Shown here in pieces: positions 56,953 through 64,000 of a stretch of DNA of 64,000 bases. The notes beneath the pieces were generated by a model, which was given only the letters and a program-made list of their open reading frames with translations, was not told the DNA's origin and did no database searches. Position 1 is the first letter of the stretch, and each line of letters begins with the position of its first letter. The translations under genes and the position numbers were made by a program. Source of the DNA: Undaria pinnatifida (lineage: Eukaryota; Sar; Phaeophyceae; Laminariales; Alariaceae); NCBI GenBank assembly GCA_012845835.1, contig JABAKD010000027.1:248001-312000 (forward strand), in the 5' to 3' direction.

Positions 56953-57504
56953 CTGGATTATTGGATGACACCGCATGGCGTAAAAAATACGACCAGAAGC
57001 GCCGCGTTAGGATGAGGGCCAAATTGAGAAACAATGTAGCGATGAAGGTAGAAGCAGAAGTGCAGAGCAGGGAAGCGTTCAAGTGCAAAAGAAACAAGGC
57101 GGGGTTGTGCTCGGTAGGGTGTGAACAAAAGCTTGCCGGGGTAATTGCCTCGGGAAAACCCTACGAAAGCGTTTGGTGCGGCCTGAACACCCGTAACCGA
57201 CGGTAACTTCGGTACCACAGCGCTGGGAGTGTTCAAGCGAAGAAGATATATAGCAAGAATATGTTGGATGGCGTGCATACCAAGTCGTACCGGGAAATGT
57301 TTTTTTCTTGGTGAGCGCCCTCCCGATGCCTTCGGTAAGGTTCGATAAGGCCTAAATCAGTACCCGTACCCAACATTTCGGTAAGCTTGGTACGGCCTCA
57401 ACACCGGTGTACCCTACACTTCTTCGGTGAGCGCGGTACAATCTCAATACCGGTGTACCCTACTGAACACATCCTCGATACTAAGAATATATTAACAGGA
57501 ATGC

Positions 57505-57577
57505 CCCATCATGTTGGGTGGATGCATCTCATCCTTGAGGAATCATGTTGGGTGGATGCATCTCATCCTTGAGGAAC
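57505..57577 (+). repeat. 34-bp exact tandem duplication and nearby 55-bp repeats
   Basis: ATGTTGGGTGGATGCATCTC with its continuation occurs twice head to tail. Just upstream (57,330-57,475) three diverged units of about 55 bp share TTCGGTAAG and ACACCGGTGTACCC. Nothing coding is seen. Confidence 0.85.
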
Positions 57578-57837
57578 AACGGGATCATATCGATATTTGC
57601 ACATTGGGGCTAGATATTTTGTAAATGATCGGCTCCTCAAGTCAAGAAACTATCCAATGAGTTTGGAACCCCACGCTTGTGTTGTTCGTGGTGCAGTATT
57701 GTTCATCGGGCCGAGTGAACATAGATTATCAAATTCACACGAGCTTTGTTTTTTGTAGGGTTGGAGCTCCTGGAGCAAGGAGTGCCACAAGTATTGAAGC
57801 CTGCCTCTGCCTGCCATAGCATGCGCCAAGGCTACAG

Positions 57838-58003
57838 CTATAACAAGACTATAACAAGACTATAGCAAGCCTATGACAAGCCTACAGCAAGCTTATACCA
57901 TGCCTATAGCAAGCCTTTAAGAACCCTATAGCAAGCCTATAGTAAACCTATAGCAAGCCCATAGTAAGCCTATAGCAAGCCTATATGAAGGCTATACTCT
58001 TAC
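57838..58003 (+). repeat. degenerate 13-bp minisatellite (CTATAGCAAGC-type)
   Basis: Thirteen or so variants of CTATAGCAAGC follow one another with 1-3 differences each. The array lies upstream of the P450 exons in non-coding sequence. Confidence 0.85.
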
Positions 58004-58009
58004 CTGATA

Positions 58010-61000
58010 CGCTGGTATTCTACTGGACACCGTTATGGTCGCTTATCCTAGGTTCTCAGAAGCACTCACGCGAGCGGCCATACCCTGGTAACATCTTCCC
58101 AATGTCGTCGCAATATCTTGACCATGTACATTTTACAGTGTACTATTTCGCGATATGAAACGGCGCGAAATCTTGGCAAAAGCATGCCCGGCCCCGTGTT
58201 GGAGTGAGGCCAAACCCAGTAGTGAAAAAGGGGGTACTTTACCCCCTTTACCCCAACCCTGATCCCAACCCTAACCTCTATTCAAGTTCGGGTGTTAAGA
58301 CGCTCCCGGAAAGCACGCAAAATTACTGGACTGTAGTAGTCGGCTGGCTTGTGGCACAGCAGTGAGGCCGGCAGTGCTGGGTGTGTCTCCACCGCGAGGG
58401 CTGCGTGCTACCGATCTCGGTTCTGGAACGGTTGGTGAACCCATACGGTGAAGTATGTGGTTCTTGAAGGTTTGGCAACAGCCCATAAATTGAAACGCCG
58501 CCATATTTACGCTAAAACACTCCGTTTTGACGTATTCTCATAAGGAGATGACACCGATCCATCTCCTACCGCAAGTATTAGTGGTATCGGTTCTTGAGCG
58601 TGGCTCTCGAACTTGATTTGCAAATTTTGCGGTAGTGCCTGTGGGCGCGCACTCAATTCTGCGGTAACACGCATCCCTGCTTAGTAGACGTGTGCTACGA
58701 TAGGGCTGATGTCCTTACAATACGAGTACTGCGTATCATGGGTGGTAGCCAATCAACTAACCTGATGTTCCAGTGGCTCGCCAATGAGTTTTTTCTTCAA
58801 ATACAGTATCTGGTAAGCTCTACTCACTACTGTACATACGACACCACGTCCGAACGGACCTTGTACGGACTGGGGGGTTCATTGCATATGAGGGGGTACA
58901 GAACAGTGGTGTACGAAACGGATATGCCGCCAAAAATATGATTTGTAACTTCGGGAAAACAGCAGTCTTTTGAAAATTTAACGCGTACCTGGTAGTTGCT
59001 TCAATGACCAGGGGACTTTCGCAAGTATACCGCCGGAGATAAAAGAGGCATATGCCCGGTACATATGTAGTCTATGCCTTTCGGTGGTACTCCGTTCGGA
59101 CTGCTGAGCACTATATTACACCATTTTAACGAAAGCATGTATTCTACAGAAACACTCGGTTCTAAAAAGAATCATAAATAGTTTATTACCAAACAAAAAT
59201 CAGGCTGGGTTCTCTGCGTGGAAGGGGTGCGTGTTACACTAACAAGGTACCATATACGCTATTACTAAGCTCAATACACCATCTCCCTGGTTTGTTATGC
59301 TCATGTAAAACCCAGGCTGCCTTTTTTGTTACCCAATCTCGTGTTTGGTGTCCTTTTCTATCGTAATGCGCGATGTTTGGGCCTAGGAGACACTTCCTGA
59401 TAAATGTGCGGGCCTAAAACCAACCCAGCCCCTATCCCCACCCCTAACCCCAACCCATCGCCCAAACGCCTGAAACCTGGACATAAACAGAACTCCCCTT
59501 ACTCTCTGGCCAGAGGATCTTTGGCGGGTTTGGCGGGTCGCATTTGCAAGCGAGGTAGCACTTCCTGCTGAGGTCAAGGTACGGGCGTAGACTCACCCTT
59601 GATTCCCAACCCTGTCCCGACCCCAACCCGGACCCGGACCCAAGACTGCTAGACTAAATAGGGCCAGACGCAAGCGAGAAGCGCGGTTCCGCTGCTTCTC
59701 TACATCATTATATTTTGTTGCGATCTACGAACCCCACATAGTCCTCCGGCAATCAGAGGGAGTAAGAACTATCACTGAATATATCTCCCTGCTTAGCATT
59801 GTCTCCTTTCCTTCTGCATGCCCCACAAAGCTCAAGTCGCCGTCTTGGCGATCTCAGGGCATGGGCCAGGTTGTGGAACAGTAAACCTCTCTATCATCTT
59901 CGTTTCAGCATTGAGGTCTGAATAGACAAAGAGTTGAGCAATCGATATCACGTTCATTTGTTGTTTCCTAGATCTAGACTGCAATTTGAAAATGCAAGAA
60001 AAAAGTCCGTTTGAACATTTGTGAGTTCAGATTAATACATAGCACCGATTTTCTCCCGCATTTTGCCGTTAGGTTGCAACTAGTCTGGTGCGCTGGCTCG
60101 CATCCGATTTTGCCCGTGTGTTCGTTGCGGTTGGCATTGCATACCATCATAGCATTGCACACGATATGTACAAGGTTCTGCGCAAACGCTCAACGCTAAA
60201 AGTCATCACGATACCAAGACAGTCGTACATGGCACAGTCGATCGAAGCGAATTTGTTGTTTGGTCAGCGAGTGTCTTAATTCCTCCCAAAATGCATTGGA
60301 ATGCTTGAAACCTGAAACGACAAGTAGTTATTCTTGCCCTGTTGATTGGTTATCAAATCGAATAGATTCCCAGCGTTCTCACCCAGACGGTAATTATTGA
60401 AAGAGGAAGAACATGTCCCAACTTATTGTTTTTCGTGCAGCAAAACCAAACGGCCCACTCGGAACGAGATTTACAGCAATTGATTGGTGCTGGAACTTGT
60501 TCTTCATGGTCTGGAGGCCCAGGAGGGTATGGGTGCACATGGGATGACTTAAAAATCACGGGGTGGAGCGTATGTGGACGCCGTGGGGCTCGTCCACGGC
60601 AGCAGGCACGCGATACCGCCATGGTCTGACCAGGGGATCCACTTGGCTAAATGCTGGGTTGTGAACGAGGCTCTGGCGGTATATGTTCTTGAAAATGTGT
60701 GGCACCTACTACCGTACAAGTGGCAGTAGACTTCGTCAATACAAGAGGGCAATGTCACGGCTTCTAGACCTGTCCCGACGGTGCCACTTGGATGGCTAGC
60801 ACCGTCGTCTGTGAGGCTGGCCGTGAGATCTATTTGTCTGTTAAGTTGTTATCTGTGTCAGGAGCAAACGCTGCCCACGTGACGGTACCTCTGTCCTTGA
60901 CTTGAGCTGCGCGGTTCCGCCGCAAAAGTCAGTTGCGCTATTGTCTGGTCGGGTCGCTTGCCCCTAGTTCACCACCTTCACATCGGACACAAATAGCTTG

Positions 61001-62560
61001 GACCACATTGGAACGAACGAATGCGAACAGCCTGGTTCCATTCCAACCCTTCCAACAAGGCCGAAATAAGTTATGACACAACCTCAATATAGCCCCGAAT
61101 CAATACTCTGGGCACCTGGTACCTACGTACGTACGTAACAGAGCTGATGTCTGACGCCGGAACGCAAACTTAACAAAACACGATGGTCAATACTCATTCT
61201 ACAGCTGGAGTTTACTTGATGCGATTTCCATACGATGTGCAGTGTAGCGGGCCATAGTGCTGAATGGCTGTAATCTCAGCATCGTAATAACGTTATGTAT
61301 CACCTGTTGATGCACTATGCAGTGTTGCGGACCGAAGCTCTGACTAATGAAGTCTCAGGATCAAGACAAACAAATGCTCGAAAGTTAGTTTTGAATGGCT
61401 CGTCGAGAGCAAGCCTAGTTCGCGATATGGTTATAAAGTTATAATCGCAACCCGATGCACTATCCCACGGCCTGGATATCGAATACGCACGAATGACGTG
61501 GCATGGCACGACATCTCAACCGTTACACAGTTTTGGGTAGTTCGTCAACTGGGGACTAGGAGCCAGTCATGTATTCATAGATATGAACTCGTCTAGCGCG
61601 GTCGGTCGCTAGCTGAGCCCTTCCCAGGACGTTTCGCTAGCCATCGAGCATGAGTGGCCAGCAACAGGAACGTAAACAGCTGCTAGCTTATACCTTTTGG
61701 GGAGTAAAGCTTTCAGAAAGAAAGTCCTTGTGGGTTTGTTACTACAACACAGTGTTACTACAACACAGTGAAGACCTTGACGTCTGTTTAGTGCGTCAAC
61801 AAGTAATTAGGCACGACCACCAGCGATAATTTTGATCATCCATGATACACACAGGTTGCCATACATCAGAAGGGGCAAAGCTGTTGCTCTGGTCTGCTTA
61901 TCTGCTGGCCGTTGTTGTTGCTACTACTGCTGCCCTACCGCTACGCGAGATTCCGTAGCTGGCCGCTGCTTGGCGGTACCTGACCACTGCTTGGCTGTGG
62001 TGCGCGGTGTCCGCGTGGGTTTACCCTGTGTTCCATGTTTACTGAGATACCTGTACCGGGCAGGTACATACCGCGAAGCAAACCTCTCGACATTCGAACA
62101 ACGCCAGACAACACCGCAGGAAGGAAGAGCATGGGGGAACGCGGAACGGTGCTGCTCTAGTGGCTTTGTCCCTGTCTGCCTGCCTGCTGCTGCTACTACT
62201 TCTGCTCTACTACTGCGCCCGCTGTCCCAAGCTCTCTCAGCCTGCCAATCGATTTGGCGCGACGTTTGGGATAGTATTTTTGCTCAAAGACTCGAATGAT
62301 TGGGCGTTGCGTAGTTCATTCTGGATGGGCCAGGGGAAGCTAGGCAGGGGTACTCAACAACACAAGAAATTGGCGCCACACTCCTCCCCATGTCAAAATT
62401 AGCACCTGGCACGCAGTTGGGGCTGGATTGCTATAGACTATACACGAAAGTATGATATTCGTTTTTGGTCTTTGTTTTACTTGACTTCAGTATACCGGTA
62501 TCTCCCCGGTCTGTGGGGGCTCCGAAAAGGAAGATTTTCCCGCCTAAACCGCACGATACG
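58010..62560. other. no supported gene; upstream side of the P450 locus
   Basis: Degenerate CCCTAA/CCCAACC tracts, a short inverted sequence GGGGGTACTTTACCCCC at 58,223-58,239 and a 16-bp duplication (TACTACAACACAGTGT) near 61,740-61,770 are present. The missing N-terminal P450 exon may lie here but was not recognised. Confidence 0.5.
60553..60729 (+). CDS. open segment of 58 codons, unknown
   Basis: A plus-strand stretch is open from just after a TAA to a TAG, with no ATG at its start. It contains AIPPWSDQGIHLAKCWVVNE and VLENVWHLLPYKWQ. Composition looks protein-like, but no family is recognised and no splice partners were found. It could be a relic exon. Confidence 0.2.
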   Translation, partial: KSRGGAYVDAVGLVHGSRHAIPPWSDQGIHLAKCWVVNEALAVYVLENVWHLLPYKWQ

Positions 62561-62566
62561 AAGAAG

Positions 62567-63712
62567 AAGGCGCACAAGTGAAACGATCCAACGTGCAGAC
62601 TGAACTCACATGGCCGCGGGTATCTACTCAACTACAGCATAGAAATCTCCCGTTCCCACAACTGACCAAGTCGCGGCTACAAACTACAGCGGTTGGGCTG
62701 CCTGCACCGTGCGAACCGCACGATAATCGTGAGCACAGACGAACGCGCCTGCTGTCTGGAGTGCTGTCAGAGTGACGGCCCGCGGGCATGCAGTGAAAAG
62801 AAAGCAATCGAACCAAAAACCACGATACAAATATCAATGATTGCCCCGACTTTCCAAGTTATCTGACAGGTTGCAGCGCAGCTACGACGCCCGTGCCTGA
62901 AAATTGAAAATTGCGGGGGGTCGTTCCCCATGAAGGGTATACAACTCTACCAACTCTACAAAAATCAGTGACGTAAGTAACATGTACTACTGCCTCGTGA
63001 AAGAAAACTGAAAAAAAGACAATCGCTGCTCTCGTGATGATGGTGAGCGTGTGGGTCGTGGGTCTCCGTGTGCCATTCTCCTCCTGTGGCTCTCCATGGC
63101 CGCCTCATCGCCTTAGCTCACTCGGCCCGCTCCTTCGCACTTGCTCTCCAATTCCAGTTGGTTCCCCTTCTCCCCCGTCCCAAACAAACACAACATGCTC
63201 CACGCAGCTTGCGGTGCTGATCTGAAAAACAAAAAAGTCCCGTTCAGGGAGAGTTCAATCCGTCTCTTCCCCGCCCGTCGACGGCCAGTCGCCCTCCTCC
63301 TTCGTCGTCGAATCCAGCCTCCTGTCCGGCGCAATTCCCTCCACGCAAACCGAGACTGCGCCGTAGTGTGGCTCGTGGTGGCGCCTGCCTCCGCGCTCGA
63401 GCATCCCGGTTAAGCATTGCTGCTCAGTCGCTGCTGCCTAAATAGACGCGCGAATCGTAGGTGACCATGCCTAGCGCACGACGTACGACCCAACTCTACC
63501 GCCGCGCCTAAGACTCGCGGCCACACGCAGCAGCCAGATGGTATCACTCCTTGAGGGTGAGTCCGGCCTTACATCCGCCAGAAAGAGCCACCCCCACTCG
63601 CTACAAGCCCGCTTGGGTGTGCCTTGCAGCATGCCTCACCGAGGCGGCAAGGGCAACGGAGGAATACAGGTACGGGGTATCAAGGAAGCTGGGCGGCTAC
63701 TACACTGCTGTA
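62567..63712 (-). repeat. widely spaced inverted repeat, right arm
   Basis: This is the reverse-complement partner of 27,540-28,692, about 34 kb away. The whole P450 gene lies between the arms, so recombination between them would invert the locus. Small indels and substitutions separate the copies. Confidence 0.85.
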
Positions 63713-64000
63713 ATTAAAACAAAAGTTTTAGATTGTTCTACTATGGTGCAAAAAATGCATTCATAATATCGTTTTAAAACAGGGTCGGGACGATGGAGCA
63801 CTCTTTTCACTACACAAAGACAAGCAAAGTGCATGCGCGAAAAAACGGCAGTACGCTTTTTTTCTCTTCTTACGTCATCCTCCTTCGCACCTCAACATGA
63901 TTTAATACCTTTGCTTGGGCGCAATTGGATTTTGACGTGTTTTTATCTGCACGCATTTTACGAGAGCCTTTTAGATAGCCTTCTTTTTTCTAATAATCGC

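Noticed and set aside
60353-60622. An ATG-led minus-strand frame with YPPGPP, considered as the missing P450 N-terminal exon
   Set aside because: It has no membrane anchor and no clear donor, and the proline stretch is too short to be diagnostic.
61832-62299. A 155-codon plus-strand frame
   Set aside because: It is driven by CTG/CTACTA-rich low-complexity sequence and shows no domain.

Overview
The window looks like a repeat-rich nuclear segment from a eukaryote, most plausibly a stramenopile alga of the brown-algal type. The reasons are a host gene split into short GT-AG exons by very long introns, several internal blocks of the telomere-type repeat TTAGGG/CCCTAA, very low coding density, and abundant G-runs and tandem duplications. 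The lineage is an inference. No rRNA, tRNA, CRISPR array, bacterial operon or intact transposon could be recognised by reading.

The one well-supported host gene is a cytochrome P450 on the minus strand between about 38.2 and 57.0 kb. I found ten exons (56,800-56,952; 51,094-51,240; 50,540-50,615; 44,688-44,881; 43,900-44,022; 42,636-42,697; 41,955-42,076; 39,271-39,400; 38,531-38,608; 38,182-38,250). They carry, in order, an N-terminal beta-sheet/helix-B region, the helix C motif WxxxR, the I-helix, ETLR, PERW, the heme-cysteine loop and a C-terminus with a stop. Seven of nine junctions join in phase. Three parts were not found: the N-terminus, a piece before the F/G region and a short piece before ETLR. 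The introns hold degenerate extra copies of P450 exons, a 1.5-kb segmental duplication (45.4 and 54.0 kb), telomere-like arrays and minisatellites.

Region by region: 1-9 kb is mostly non-coding, with local tandem duplications and a short TTAGGG array. 9-25 kb is dominated by a dispersed repeat family rich in poly-G runs (9.2, 14.1 and 22.5 kb, with a fourth fragment at 53.8 kb). Copy 14.1 is followed by a tandemly duplicated OTU-type cysteine-protease fragment. MITE-like hairpins lie at 10.1 and 10.9 kb, and a relic of an unknown coiled-coil ORF at 19.5-20.4 kb. 25-32 kb holds one arm of a widely spaced inverted repeat (partner at 62.6-63.7 kb), a cysteine-rich open segment and a large imperfect palindrome centred near 30,704. 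32-38 kb is non-coding, with a pentanucleotide microsatellite and a higher-order tandem array of about 50-bp monomers. 57-64 kb is non-coding upstream sequence with small tandem repeats, degenerate telomere-like tracts and the second inverted-repeat arm.

A palindromic 9-mer, TACCWGGTA, occurs 16 times across the window against about 0.5 expected by chance. It is the most unusual window-wide signal. All similarity statements come from reading and hand translation; no alignment or database search was run.
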